44,246 bases of DNA from Planococcus sp. A6 (GTDB lineage: Bacteria > Bacillota > Bacilli > Bacillales_A > Planococcaceae). The notes under the pieces were generated by a model. That model worked only from the letters and a program-made list of their open reading frames with translations. It was not told the origin of the DNA and did not search any database. Positions 7,883 to 16,781 of this stretch are shown piece after piece (positions within the stretch are counted from its first letter, which is position 1; each line of letters opens with the position of its first letter). Location of the stretch: NCBI RefSeq assembly GCF_028823615.1, contig NZ_JAPEHT010000010.1, forward strand, positions 1 to 44,246, read 5' to 3'. The position numbers and the translations under genes are program-made.

Positions 7883-8366
7883 TTTTCTGTTGCCGGAGCG
7901 CAATGATTTCCGTTCGGTCGCGCAACCGGTGCTTGTGCATTAAATAATATTCATCGTGCGCCGGGGCCAGGTATTGCTGCTTCCGTTCTTCGATCGCTTG
8001 AACGAGTTCGCCTGGCACAAGTGGCAGGTCGCGGTGTTCGAACGGTGCGCGGTCGGTGACTCCTTGTATCGATTCGGTAAGGAGCCGAATCAATTGCTGC
8101 TGGTCGAAGCCTTCGGTCCAAATGCCTGCTTCAGCGAGTTTCGGTTTGGCCCGTATGAGCGAACGGAGGGCGCCGGGATAATTGCTGCGGCGCCAATGGT
8201 ACATGCCGACTGCCAATTGGATCCACCCGGTCAGTGGATGGGTCTTGTCTTTCGGTGCTATTTGTTTCCAGTACTCTTCGCCGACTTCGTGGCATTCGAA
8301 ATAATCTTTTTCATCATTGAAGTGGATGATGTACTGAAGGAATAAGGGATGGTTAAGCGGATGCAT
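7866..8366 (-). CDS. ypuF: DUF309 family protein YpuF
   Basis: A 166-residue soluble protein of the DUF309 family, function unknown. The family signature is visible near the N-terminus: FNDEKDYFECHEVGEEYWK (about 16-34), followed by a helix with LTGWIQLAVGMYHWRRSNYPGA. This compact helical bundle resembles a TPR-like fold. Start is set by AGGAG ten bases before the ATG on the minus strand. In B. subtilis ypuF lies between ribT and scpA on the same strand; here it is inverted and divergent from scpA, a local rearrangement. The C-terminus is rich in Arg and Lys (RQQKKRRNL). A role with ScpAB is not implied. Confidence 0.82.
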   Translation of the reverse strand: MHPLNHPLFLQYIIHFNDEKDYFECHEVGEEYWKQIAPKDKTHPLTGWIQLAVGMYHWRRSNYPGALRSLIRAKPKLAEAGIWTEGFDQQQLIRLLTESIQGVTDRAPFEHRDLPLVPGELVQAIEERKQQYLAPAHDEYYLMHKHRLRDRTEIIALRQQKKRRNL

Positions 8367-8428
8367 TTCAATCTCCTTTCTTTTATAATCAAGTATAGTA
8401 GGAATATGAACAGTCAGGTGGTAGTCAC

Positions 8429-9199
8429 ATGTCTTATGAAGTGAAAGTGGACGCCTTTGAAGGCCCGCTTGATTTATTATTGCATTTAATTCATCGTTTG
8501 GAAATCGATATTTACGATATACCCGTTTCCCAAATCACTACACAGTATATGGAGCATATCCGAGCAATGCAAGTGCTCGAGCTTAATGAAGCGAGCGAGT
8601 ACTTAGTGATGGCGGCGACTTTGCTGGCGATCAAGAGCAAGACGCTGCTGCCGGTGCATGAAGGGGAAATCGATGAAGTCGATTATGAATTCGATGAAGA
8701 AGACCCTCGCGACGAACTGGTGTCACGGCTGATCGAGTATAAAAAATACAAAGAAGCGGCCAGCGAACTGAAAAAACTGGAGAATGACCGGGCGGTGCTA
8801 TATTCAAAAGCGCCTGCTGATTTATCGGAACTCCAGCAGCCAGACACTATGGATTATGATGCCAATGCGTACGACATGCTCGGGGCATTCCAGAAGATGC
8901 TGCGCCGAAAGCAACTGAGGGCGCCGCTTTCGACACGCGTCGCACGCCAGGAAGTATCTATTAAAGAACAGATGGGCTCGATGGTCGAGCGGCTGAAGTC
9001 ATTCAAAGGACGGGCTAATTTTTCCGAACTTTTCCCGTCTGATGACCAGGCAGTGCTCGTCGTTTCGTTTTTGTCCTTGCTTGAATTGATGAAGCGGCAA
9101 GTGATTGCGGTCGAACAGCAAAAGAATTTCACCGAATTGTCGGTGGAACTGAGAAAGGAAACGTGGCAAGATGAAGAAGAACCTTTTGGGCCAAATTGA
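8429..9199 (+). CDS. scpA: Segregation and condensation protein A (kleisin)
   Basis: A 256-residue kleisin of the SMC-ScpAB condensin, which organises and segregates replicated origins at the nucleoid. The N-terminal EGPLDLLLHLIHRLEIDIYD block is the SMC-neck-binding region of ScpA. The middle (about 85-150) is acidic and charged, and the C-terminal winged helix (about 190-245, with FSELFPSDDQAVLVVSFLSLLELMK) binds the SMC head. ATG 8429 follows CAGGTGG. The 3' end overlaps scpB by 29 bases, implying translational coupling and balanced production of the two subunits. Confidence 0.95.
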   Translation: MSYEVKVDAFEGPLDLLLHLIHRLEIDIYDIPVSQITTQYMEHIRAMQVLELNEASEYLVMAATLLAIKSKTLLPVHEGEIDEVDYEFDEEDPRDELVSRLIEYKKYKEAASELKKLENDRAVLYSKAPADLSELQQPDTMDYDANAYDMLGAFQKMLRRKQLRAPLSTRVARQEVSIKEQMGSMVERLKSFKGRANFSELFPSDDQAVLVVSFLSLLELMKRQVIAVEQQKNFTELSVELRKETWQDEEEPFGPN

Positions 9200-9761
9200 A
9201 GCATTGCTTTTTGTCACAGGAGACGATGGCTTGAGTTTCAGCCAATTGCAATTTTTGACAGAAGCGGGTGCAGAACAAGTGGAGCAAGCGCTCGCGGAGC
9301 TGAAGAGCCGTTACGATGGGGAAGCTTTCGGGGTGACGCTGAAAGAACTGGCAGGCGTTTATCAATTGGTGACCAAGCCGGAAATGGCGGAAACCATCCA
9401 AAAGCTGGTTGAGAACCCGACTCCTCAATCGCTGTCGCAGGCTTCACTCGAAGTTCTCGCGATCGTGGCGTACAAACAGCCAATCACCCGGGTGGAACTT
9501 GAGGATTTGCGTGGCGTGAAAAGCGAAAAAGCGCTGGCGACTCTCGCAGCCAAAGGATTGATCCAGGAATGCGGCCGTGCTGAAGGGACAGGCCGTGCCA
9601 TTCTGTACGGCACGACTGACGAATTCCTTAATTATTTCGGCTTGAAAAACTTGGAGGAATTACCTCCTCTGCCTGAAGAGATGGCACAAGAGCCGGAAGA
9701 AGACACCGATCTCTTCATGACAAAATTTCAAGAAGCATTCAAAGAAGAAGTAAATGCATAG
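9171..9761 (+). CDS. scpB: Segregation and condensation protein B
   Basis: A 196-residue protein made of two winged-helix domains (about 5-85 and 88-165) that dimerises and binds the middle of ScpA to complete the SMC condensin. The hallmark SLSQASLEVLAIVAYKQPITR (about 85-105) and the RGVKSEKALATLAAKGLIQE segment are clear. The acidic C-terminal tail is typical. The start at ATG 9171 lies inside scpA; the AGGAAACG upstream acts as ribosome binding site. In B. subtilis dacB, spmA and spmB follow; here a terminator comes next and then rluB. Confidence 0.94.
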   Translation: MKKNLLGQIEALLFVTGDDGLSFSQLQFLTEAGAEQVEQALAELKSRYDGEAFGVTLKELAGVYQLVTKPEMAETIQKLVENPTPQSLSQASLEVLAIVAYKQPITRVELEDLRGVKSEKALATLAAKGLIQECGRAEGTGRAILYGTTDEFLNYFGLKNLEELPPLPEEMAQEPEEDTDLFMTKFQEAFKEEVNA

Positions 9762-9772
9762 GAGCTTACTGG

Positions 9773-9808
9773 GAAGACTGGGACGCATTAACAGTCTTCT
9801 TTTCTTTT
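9773..9808 (+). terminator. Rho-independent terminator after scpAB
   Basis: GAAGACTG (9773-9780) pairs with CAGTCTTC (9792-9799), followed by TTTTCTTTT. Confidence 0.85.
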
Positions 9809-9832
9809 GAGCGATGCGCTTTCTCTTTAGCT

Positions 9833-9851
9833 GGAATTATGCCATAATTCC
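9833..9851. promoter_or_regulatory. 19-bp palindrome upstream of rluB, possible operator
   Basis: GGAATTATGCCATAATTCC is a perfect inverted repeat with 8-bp arms and a 3-base centre, about 75 bases before the rluB start and behind the scpB terminator. There is no T-run, so it is not a terminator. The sequence resembles a binding site for a dimeric regulator but matches no operator I can name with confidence. Confidence 0.35.
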
Positions 9852-9925
9852 GGTTAGAAAGACCGCGAAGAACGTGAATCGGCCGCCTATGCAGCCGATA
9901 TTTAATTAGATGGGGTGAACTGGAA

Positions 9926-10657
9926 ATGGAAAGATTGCAAAAAGTAATGGCGCATGCAGGAATTGCATCAAGGCGCAAAGCAGAACAAATGATTTTAGAT
10001 GGCAAAGTGAAGGTCAATGGGAAAACTATTAAGGAACTGGGCGTCAAAGTGACACCGTCCGATAAGATCGAAGTGGAAGGCGTCCAAATGGAAAAAGAAC
10101 GAAAAGTTTACTTTTTACTATACAAGCCGCGCGGCGTCATTTCGGCAGTGTCCGATGATAAGAACCGCAAAGTCGTGACGGATTTCTTCCCTAATGTCGA
10201 AGAACGTATCTATCCTGTCGGACGTCTCGATTACGACACATCAGGATTGTTGTTGTTGACGAACGACGGCGAATTCGCCAATAGCCTGACACATCCGAAA
10301 TTTGAGATCGATAAGACCTACGTCGCGCGCTTAAAAGGAATCCCGACCAAAGAAGACCTCCAGAAACTCGAACGAGGCATCAAGCTGGAAGACGGCATGA
10401 CAGCGCCGGCAAAAGTGAAATTATTGTCAGCCGACACGAAAGCGGCAAAAGCGATTGTCCAAATTACTATCCATGAAGGCCGCAACCGCCAAGTCCGCCG
10501 CATGTTCGAAGCGATCGGCTTCCCGGTACAGAAGCTAAGCCGCGAACAATTCGCCTTTTTGACATTGCACAGTCTGAATGCTGGGGAATCGAGAGAGCTT
10601 AGCCCCCATGAAGTGAAGCAATTACGCGTGCTTGCGGATACCGGCAAACGCCGCTAA
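9926..10657 (+). CDS. rluB: 23S rRNA pseudouridine synthase RluB
   Basis: A 243-residue RsuA/RluB-family pseudouridine synthase that isomerises a uridine in helix 89 of 23S rRNA (position 2605 in E. coli numbering, from family knowledge). An N-terminal S4 RNA-binding domain (1-62, ERLQKVMAHAGIASRRKAE) precedes the catalytic domain. That domain contains VGRLDYDTSGLLLLTNDG, whose aspartate is the catalytic residue, and ends in the HEGRNRQVRRMFEAIG motif. In B. subtilis rluB (ypuL) lies just before resA, as here, while the spore maturation genes that usually precede it are missing. Confidence 0.93.
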   Translation: MERLQKVMAHAGIASRRKAEQMILDGKVKVNGKTIKELGVKVTPSDKIEVEGVQMEKERKVYFLLYKPRGVISAVSDDKNRKVVTDFFPNVEERIYPVGRLDYDTSGLLLLTNDGEFANSLTHPKFEIDKTYVARLKGIPTKEDLQKLERGIKLEDGMTAPAKVKLLSADTKAAKAIVQITIHEGRNRQVRRMFEAIGFPVQKLSREQFAFLTLHSLNAGESRELSPHEVKQLRVLADTGKRR

Positions 10658-10703
10658 CGTTCACAAACCCTTCAAAACTGTGGTCAGGGGCCCTATGAAT
10701 CTT

Positions 10704-10712
10704 TGCTATAAT
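10704..10712 (+). promoter_or_regulatory. Extended -10 promoter of the res operon
   Basis: TGCTATAAT at 10704-10712 is an extended -10 element about 35 bases before resA, with no good -35 hexamer. Such promoters often depend on an activator. In B. subtilis the res operon is activated by PhoP and ResD, but I could not define their sites here. Confidence 0.6.
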
Positions 10713-10746
10713 TGATGTGCATCCAATCCTTCGAAGGAGGATCTTT

Positions 10747-11298
10747 ATGAGTACGGAGAAAAAACGAAACAAAAAGAAAAACCGGACAATCATGCGCTCC
10801 GTCATTTTGCTGCTATTGGTCGCGGCCATTGGTTACACGATCTACAATAGCGTGACAGCAGATGAAGTGGAAGTACTGAAAGTGGGAGATCCGGCGCCGG
10901 ATTTTACGCTGACGGATCTCGACGGTGAAACCCATAAGCTGTCCGATTATAAAGGGCAGGGCGTGTTCTTGAATTTCTGGGGCACGTGGTGTGAACCGTG
11001 CATCAAGGAGATGCCTGCAATGGCCAGCCAGTACGAAGTATATGAAGATCAAGGCGTCCAAATCCTTGCGGTGAATATTGCGCAATCGAATTTTGAAGTA
11101 GAGACGTTCGCCCGTCAATACGGACTCAATTTTCCGATTGTCATCGACCGTGATAAAAGCGTCATGACTGCATATAATATCCGCCCGCTTCCAACGACCA
11201 TGCTGGTGAATCCGCAAGGTGAAATCCAGCGAATCGTGACCGGTGAAATGACAGAGCAGGATATCGCAGGTTTTATGGAAGAAATCAAACCTGAATAA
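10747..11298 (+). CDS. resA: Thiol-disulfide oxidoreductase ResA
   Basis: A 183-residue membrane-anchored thioredoxin-like protein facing the outside of the membrane. It reduces the CXXCH cysteines of apocytochrome c so that haem can be attached. An N-terminal basic segment and one membrane span (about 17-34) are followed by the AhpC/TSA-type thioredoxin fold. The active site is C82-E-P-C85, the same CEPC dipeptide as in B. subtilis ResA, and a cis-proline lies in RPLPTT. ATG 10747 follows AAGGAGG; an upstream ATG in the same frame lacks such a site. It opens the resABC operon. Confidence 0.95.
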   Translation: MSTEKKRNKKKNRTIMRSVILLLLVAAIGYTIYNSVTADEVEVLKVGDPAPDFTLTDLDGETHKLSDYKGQGVFLNFWGTWCEPCIKEMPAMASQYEVYEDQGVQILAVNIAQSNFEVETFARQYGLNFPIVIDRDKSVMTAYNIRPLPTTMLVNPQGEIQRIVTGEMTEQDIAGFMEEIKPE

Positions 11299-11311
11299 GG
11301 AGATTTTTGGG

Positions 11312-12964
11312 ATGGACAAATTGATTTGCAAATGTGGCCATGAAAACCCGCCAGGAACGGTTCTTTGTGAATCGTGCGGCCGGCCGCTTAACGAACAGGA
11401 ACAAAACAAACAATTGGCGGATATGCGCTATGAAGGAACGGCAAGACGTTCCCAAACGTATAATAAGTCGATTATCGACAAAATTTGGAATTTCTTTTCC
11501 AGTGTTAAAGTCGGCGTCGGTATCATCATCGTATTACTAATCGCTGCCGCTCTTGGCACAATCTTGCCACAGAAACAATACGTTCCGGCAACAACAGAAG
11601 CGGATATCGAAGCTTATTACACCGATATCTATGGAAGTGTCGGGACTGTGTACCATGCGCTCGGCTTCCATGATTTATACAATTCCTTCTGGTTTATTGG
11701 GCTAGTCGGGATGCTTGCGATCTCGTTGATCATTGCAAGCCTCGACCGTTTTGTGCCGCTTTATAAATCATTGAAAAACCAGCGCGTGTTGCGCCATTCC
11801 AGCTTTATGCACAAGCAGCGTATCTTAGCTGAAGGGCCAGGAGACGCGGAAACGCTCAAAAAAGCCGAAGAGAAATTAACCGATTTGAAATATAAGGTGT
11901 CGACCGATAAAAATGGCTTGCTTGCTGAAAAAGGCCGTTTTTCGCGGTGGGGCCCTTATGTTAATCACATTGGATTGATCATTTTCTTGTTCGGCGTCAT
12001 GCTGCGCATGATGCCCGGTTTCTATGTAGACGAAACGCTGTGGATCCGTGAAGGCGAAACGCGTGCGATCCCGGATGCACCTGGCTATGTGTTAGAGAGT
12101 AAAGGCTTTACGTTGGAAACTTACACAGGTGAAGGCGAAGAAGAGAAATTCGGTGAAGCAATCGACCGCGTCGGAACAGTAGCGAAAAACTACCAAACGG
12201 ATGTCGTTCTTTACAAAATTCCGGAAGGCGCATTGCCAGGCGATACTGCCGATATGGAAATGGTGGAAGAACACGCCATCCGCGTCAACCAGCCATTTAA
12301 ATTCGATGGCTACGCCTTGTATCAGATGGATTTCCAACAAGATGAGCTAAAAACGATGAGCTTTGCGTTGCAGAACAAGGAAACAGGTGAAAGCCGCGGA
12401 GATTTGACAATCGATTTGGTAAATCCGGAAACCAATTACGAGCTTGAAGACGGATCCGTTGTCGAGTTGCTCGGCTATTATCCTGACTTCTCCGGTTTTG
12501 AAAACGGCGAACCGCAAACAGCGACACCGCTGCCGAAAAACCCGGGCTTCCTCGTGAAAATGACGACTCCCGATACACCGGACGGCGAGACGAGTTTCAT
12601 CACTATCCAGAACACAGTTGAACCACTGGGCGATAACGACTATAAACTTGCCTTCCAAGGTGTCGAGACACGGGATGCATCTGGCTTGACGGTGCGTAAA
12701 GACCGCACTTTGCCGATTCTCGGGCTCGGCGGCTTGATCTTCATGATCGGCGTGGCGCAAGGGATGTACTTCAACCACCGCCGCTTCTGGATTCAGCAGC
12801 AGGCGGATGGCAGCATTTTGCTTGCTGGCCACACGAATAAAAACTGGTTTGGGTTGAAAAAAGATCTGGACCAGGTGACTGAACACGCTTCTCTTCCAGC
12901 ATATCGCGACCAACAGGAAGACATGGAAGCACAGGAGAAAAGGGAAGGTGAACAATTGACATGA
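11312..12964 (+). CDS. resB: Cytochrome c biogenesis protein ResB (Ccs1)
   Basis: A 550-residue membrane protein of the system II cytochrome c synthase; with ResC it moves haem across the membrane and ligates it to apocytochrome c. The N-terminus is a cytoplasmic zinc-ribbon-like segment ([20 protein letters not shown], about 5-24). Membrane spans follow near 70-90, 120-145 and 213-232, then a large extracytoplasmic domain (about 235-465) and a last span near 470-490. The [13 protein letters not shown] segment in the first span is typical of ResB. It ends in an ATGA overlap with resC, implying coupled synthesis of the two subunits. Confidence 0.94.
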   Translation: MDKLICKCGHENPPGTVLCESCGRPLNEQEQNKQLADMRYEGTARRSQTYNKSIIDKIWNFFSSVKVGVGIIIVLLIAAALGTILPQKQYVPATTEADIEAYYTDIYGSVGTVYHALGFHDLYNSFWFIGLVGMLAISLIIASLDRFVPLYKSLKNQRVLRHSSFMHKQRILAEGPGDAETLKKAEEKLTDLKYKVSTDKNGLLAEKGRFSRWGPYVNHIGLIIFLFGVMLRMMPGFYVDETLWIREGETRAIPDAPGYVLESKGFTLETYTGEGEEEKFGEAIDRVGTVAKNYQTDVVLYKIPEGALPGDTADMEMVEEHAIRVNQPFKFDGYALYQMDFQQDELKTMSFALQNKETGESRGDLTIDLVNPETNYELEDGSVVELLGYYPDFSGFENGEPQTATPLPKNPGFLVKMTTPDTPDGETSFITIQNTVEPLGDNDYKLAFQGVETRDASGLTVRKDRTLPILGLGGLIFMIGVAQGMYFNHRRFWIQQQADGSILLAGHTNKNWFGLKKDLDQVTEHASLPAYRDQQEDMEAQEKREGEQLT

Positions 12965-14145
12965 CATTAGCCGATATCAGTTCCAATTTATTATACGTAG
13001 CCTTCATCGCCTACCTGATTGCGACATTCGTATTCGGGGGCGCTGTAAAAGGCAATAAAAAAGGCACTTACAGATCTGAAGAGCGCTGGGGTAAAGTCGC
13101 CATCACCATTACGGTCATCGGCTTCCTTGCGCAATTAGGGTATTTCATTACGCGGTGGATGGTCACTGGCCATGCACCCATCAGTAATATGTTCGAATTC
13201 ACCACGGCATTCGGAATGACGCTTGTTGGCGGATTCATCATTCTTTATGCGTTATATAAAACAGCGGTGCTCGGGATGATCGTTTTGCCGATTGCCTTAT
13301 TGATCATCGCTTACGCAAGCATGTTCCCAAGTGAAGTGAGCCCCTTGATTCCGGCCCTTCAGACAAATTGGCTGGCGATCCACGTCATCACCGTCGTCAT
13401 CGCGGAAGGAATTCTTGCGATCAGTGCGGCGGCTGGCTTGATTTATTTGCTCAAAGTCGTCGACCAAAAGAAAAAGTCGAAGCAGCGCTTTTGGCTTGAG
13501 GCCATCATGTATTCGCTCGTCTTGGTTCTTGGCTTTGTCGTGACGAGCACATTCTTTACCTTGACGAATTACGAAGCGGATTTTGCTTATGTCAATAAAG
13601 ACGGCCAGCCGTCGGAAATCACTTACAACATGCCGGCAATCTTCGGAATGAATGAATTCGAGCCAATGACAGACGGGGCATTTACGCCGCTATTGGAAAT
13701 GCCGCCGATTGTCCATGCTGGGAAATTGACGACTGTACTTTGGTCGGTCGCAGTCGGGACGGTGCTATACGCATTGATCCGGCTGATTTTCCGCAAACGT
13801 ATTTCCGAAATGCTGCAGCCGTTTACGAAAAACGTCAATCTGCAGCTGATGGATGAGATCAATTACCGTTCTATTATCATCGGATTCCCGATCTTTTCGC
13901 TCGGGGCATTGATCTTCGCCATGATCTGGGCGCAAATCGCCTGGTCGCGCTTCTGGGGTTGGGACCCGAAAGAAGTGTGGGCACTCGTTACCTTCTTGTT
14001 TTACGCAGCGTATTTGCACTTGCGGCTTGGTAGAGGCTGGGCAGGCGAAAAGTCTGCTTGGCTCGCGGTCATCGGTTTTGTCATCATCATGTTCAACTTG
14101 GTGGCAGTCAACTTGATTATTGCCGGACTGCATTCATACGCTTGA
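12961..14145 (+). CDS. resC: Cytochrome c biogenesis protein ResC (CcsA/CcsB family)
   Basis: A 394-residue polytopic membrane protein, the haem-handling partner of ResB in system II. The tryptophan-rich WWD signature is present near the C-terminus as [20 protein letters not shown] and is thought to hold haem at the outer face. Invariant histidines expected of the family are seen in the HVITVV and HAGK regions and after the WWD block (LHLR). Several hydrophobic spans are evident, including residues 8-27, 42-60, 75-120 and 125-152. The start ATG 12961 overlaps the resB stop. A perfect hairpin terminator follows, so resDE are transcribed at least partly from another promoter. Confidence 0.95.
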   Translation: MTLADISSNLLYVAFIAYLIATFVFGGAVKGNKKGTYRSEERWGKVAITITVIGFLAQLGYFITRWMVTGHAPISNMFEFTTAFGMTLVGGFIILYALYKTAVLGMIVLPIALLIIAYASMFPSEVSPLIPALQTNWLAIHVITVVIAEGILAISAAAGLIYLLKVVDQKKKSKQRFWLEAIMYSLVLVLGFVVTSTFFTLTNYEADFAYVNKDGQPSEITYNMPAIFGMNEFEPMTDGAFTPLLEMPPIVHAGKLTTVLWSVAVGTVLYALIRLIFRKRISEMLQPFTKNVNLQLMDEINYRSIIIGFPIFSLGALIFAMIWAQIAWSRFWGWDPKEVWALVTFLFYAAYLHLRLGRGWAGEKSAWLAVIGFVIIMFNLVAVNLIIAGLHSYA

Positions 14146-14149
14146 CGAC

Positions 14150-14188
14150 AAAAGCCTTTTCCTTCCAGTGGAAAAGGCTTTTCGTTTA
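14150..14188 (+). terminator. Rho-independent terminator after resABC
   Basis: A 13-bp perfect stem, AAAAGCCTTTTCC (14150-14162) with GGAAAAGGCTTTT (14170-14182), is followed by a T-rich tract. It separates resABC from resDE and probably lets only part of the transcription continue. Confidence 0.9.
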
Positions 14189-14247
14189 TTTTTGGAACCC
14201 TTATCGGTACAATGAAAGGTATAGAGATGAAAGTTGGAGGGATTAGG

Positions 14248-14964
14248 ATGTCTGAAGAAATTACAATTCTTGTAGTGGATGATGAAGAGAGGATCCGCCG
14301 CCTGTTGAAAATGTATCTCGAGCGTGAAGGATATATGGTGGAAGAAGCGGAAAATGGCGTGGAAGCATTGGAAAAAGCGATGGAGACGGATTATCATTGC
14401 ATCTTGCTTGATCTGATGATGCCGGAAAAAGACGGCATCGAAGTGGCTACCGAACTTCGGGAGACGAAAATGACGCCGATCATCATGCTGACGGCTAAAG
14501 GCGAAGAAGCAAACCGCGTGGAAGGATTTGAATCTGGAGCGGATGATTATATCGTCAAGCCGTTCAGCCCGCGGGAAGTCGTGCTGCGTGTTAAAGCAAT
14601 TTTACGCCGGTCGTCGGCTTATTCGCCTTCTACGAGTTCGACCGTTTCAAAAGACTTGGTCGTCTTTCCACATTTGACGATCGACCACGATGCCCATCGT
14701 GTAACAGCAGACGGCGTCGAAGTGAATTTAACACCTAAAGAATATGAACTTTTATACTTCTTGGCAAAATCCCCAGATAAAGTGTTCGACCGGGAGCATT
14801 TGCTCAAAGAAGTGTGGCATTATGACTTTTTCGGCGATTTGCGTACCGTGGATACACACGTCAAACGCTTGCGTGAAAAATTGAACCGCGTATCGGAATC
14901 CGCCGCTAAGATGATTGTCACGGTTTGGGGTGTCGGGTACAAATTTGAGGTTGGCAATGAATAG
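14248..14964 (+). CDS. resD: Response regulator ResD
   Basis: A 238-residue OmpR/PhoB-type response regulator controlling aerobic and anaerobic respiration genes. The receiver domain (about 5-120) has acidic residues D11-D12, phospho-acceptor D55 in LLDLMMP, and the LTAKGEE lysine. The C-terminal winged-helix DNA-binding domain (about 140-235) contains LTPKEYELLYFLAKSPDKVFDRE and TVDTHVKRLREKL. Residues 60-120 are nearly identical to B. subtilis ResD, including GFESGADDYIVKPFSPREVVLRV. Of three in-frame ATGs the one at 14248 has GGAGG at the right distance. It overlaps resE by eight bases. Confidence 0.95.
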   Translation: MSEEITILVVDDEERIRRLLKMYLEREGYMVEEAENGVEALEKAMETDYHCILLDLMMPEKDGIEVATELRETKMTPIIMLTAKGEEANRVEGFESGADDYIVKPFSPREVVLRVKAILRRSSAYSPSTSSTVSKDLVVFPHLTIDHDAHRVTADGVEVNLTPKEYELLYFLAKSPDKVFDREHLLKEVWHYDFFGDLRTVDTHVKRLREKLNRVSESAAKMIVTVWGVGYKFEVGNE

Positions 14965-16735
14965 AATATGGAATAGCATCGTCGGGAAGCTGTGGGTAAC
15001 CATTTTGCTTCTCGTTTCCTTTGTCCTGTTTATCGTGACGGTGCTGCTGTTGGAGTTTCTCGGAAACTTTCATAGCGAAACGGTGGAAGAAGCACTTCAT
15101 AATGAAGCCAATATGATCGCGAGGATTTTCAATGATCATGGCAATGAAGGCAATTTGTCTATTGTCGACGAAGTGTTGGGTCCTGAAACCAATGCGGTCA
15201 TCGCAGAAGAACCGGGGGAAATCTCCTATTATCTGCATGACGGCTTGAATGGCGAGGAAATCAGGGAAAAAATCGTCAGCGAAAACGAATTTCAAAAAGT
15301 ATTCGAAAGCGACGAAACTGTAACGAAAGAAATGCTGCTGCCATCTTTGTCGGAAGCAGACCGGATGGAATCATATATTGTCATGGCTTCGCCTCTTCAA
15401 ACAAGCGATGAGCTTCACGGAACAGTTTTTATTTACCAGTCATTGGAAGTTATGGACCGCACAGCTGAAAGGACGACGAATATCGTTTTCCTGTCCGCGT
15501 TTATCGCGTTATTATTGACAACGTTTTTCGCATTTTTCCTCTCGACCCGCATCACTTCCCCGCTGCGCAATATGCGCGAAGGGGCATTTGAATTGGCGAA
15601 AGGAAATTTCGATACGAAAGTGAAAGTCTCTTCTGGAGACGAAATCGGCCAATTGGCGATTGCCTTTAATCAGATGGGACGCCAATTAAAGCATCATTTA
15701 GAAGTGATCAATCAGGAAAAAGAGCAATTATCGAGCATCTTGACTTCAATGGCGGATGCCGTAATCACGTTCAATCAGGACAAGACCATCCTGTTGAGCA
15801 ATCCGCCGGCAGAGAAGCTGCTGCAGCAATGGCTCTTCAAAGACGGTACGACCGATGCCAATGCGTTGCCATCTGAAATGCTGCATATGCTTGACCACGT
15901 CTTGACCTTCCAGGAGGAAATCGAGGAAGAGCTTGAAATTGAAGGTGCGTACTATGCAATCAATTTCAGCCCGCTTTACAGTGGCGAAAGCGTGCGCGGC
16001 GCGGTAGCGGTGCTCCACAACATGACAGAACAACACCGGCTTGAGAAGCTGCGCGAAGATTTCATCGCCAATGTATCCCACGAACTGCGGACGCCGATCG
16101 CCATGCTGCAAGGCTATAGTGAAGCCCTGCTCGATGACGTCGGTGCAAGTGAAGAAGAGCGCAATGAAATGACCAAAATCATCTACGAGGAATCCCAGCG
16201 CATGGGCCGACTCGTCACTGACCTCTTGAACTTGGCACGATTGGAATCAGGCCATATGCGCCTCTACAAAGAGTTGGTGCAGTTCAATAATGCCATCGAG
16301 CGGATGACTTTGAAATTTAGCCAAGCTGCGAAAGAGAAAGGCATCGAACTGAGCTTCACGACAGAACTTGACGACTGGGCAGCAGCCGAACTTGATGAAG
16401 ACCGCATCGAACAGGTCATGACGAATTTGATCGATAATGCACTTCGCCACACTCCACAGGGAGGGCAAGTGCACGTGCATGTCGAAAACATGGGAGACCA
16501 CGCAAAAGTTTCGATCAACGATACCGGGGCTGGAATTACAGAAAAGGATCTGGAGTTCGTCTTTGAGCGCTTCTATAAAGCCGATAAGGCAAGAACGCTC
16601 GGTAAAGGCGGCACAGGACTCGGTCTCGCGATTGCCAGCAACATCATCAAAGCGCATTCGGGAGAAATCCGCGCCGAAAGCAAATTCGGCGAAGGCACTT
16701 CGTTCATCTTCACATTGCCGCTGAAGGCGATGTAA
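14957..16735 (+). CDS. resE: Sensor histidine kinase ResE
   Basis: A 592-residue membrane histidine kinase that phosphorylates ResD in response to oxygen limitation or redox state. Topology: first span about 12-34, extracytoplasmic sensor 35-172, second span about 176-196, HAMP linker about 197-250, PAS-like domain about 258-355. The HisKA dimerisation domain carries H375 in NVSHELRTPIAML, and the HATPase domain shows the N box (NLIDNALRH), G1 (NDTGAGI), F box (FERFYKAD) and G2 (GTGLGLAI). ATG 14957 lies within the resD end behind TGAGG, so the pair is coupled. Its stop codon falls inside a promoter for sigX. Confidence 0.95.
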   Translation: MNRIWNSIVGKLWVTILLLVSFVLFIVTVLLLEFLGNFHSETVEEALHNEANMIARIFNDHGNEGNLSIVDEVLGPETNAVIAEEPGEISYYLHDGLNGEEIREKIVSENEFQKVFESDETVTKEMLLPSLSEADRMESYIVMASPLQTSDELHGTVFIYQSLEVMDRTAERTTNIVFLSAFIALLLTTFFAFFLSTRITSPLRNMREGAFELAKGNFDTKVKVSSGDEIGQLAIAFNQMGRQLKHHLEVINQEKEQLSSILTSMADAVITFNQDKTILLSNPPAEKLLQQWLFKDGTTDANALPSEMLHMLDHVLTFQEEIEEELEIEGAYYAINFSPLYSGESVRGAVAVLHNMTEQHRLEKLREDFIANVSHELRTPIAMLQGYSEALLDDVGASEEERNEMTKIIYEESQRMGRLVTDLLNLARLESGHMRLYKELVQFNNAIERMTLKFSQAAKEKGIELSFTTELDDWAAAELDEDRIEQVMTNLIDNALRHTPQGGQVHVHVENMGDHAKVSINDTGAGITEKDLEFVFERFYKADKARTLGKGGTGLGLAIASNIIKAHSGEIRAESKFGEGTSFIFTLPLKAM

Positions 16736-16756
16736 CTTTTTTGTTGTCGTGACGAC
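16731..16756 (+). promoter_or_regulatory. ECF-type autoregulatory promoter of sigX-rsiX
   Basis: TGTAAC (16731-16736) and CGAC (16753-16756) are separated by 16 bases, with a T-run just after the -35. This matches the B. subtilis extracytoplasmic-function sigma consensus (TGTAAC or TGAAAC, N16-17, CGWC), and the TGTAAC/CGAC form is the one preferred by SigX. It overlaps the resE stop codon (TAA 16733-16735) and lies 26 bases before the sigX start, as expected for autoregulation. Transcription activity is not shown. Confidence 0.7.
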
Positions 16757-16781
16757 TAATCCAAGGAACGGAGGGAGTTGC

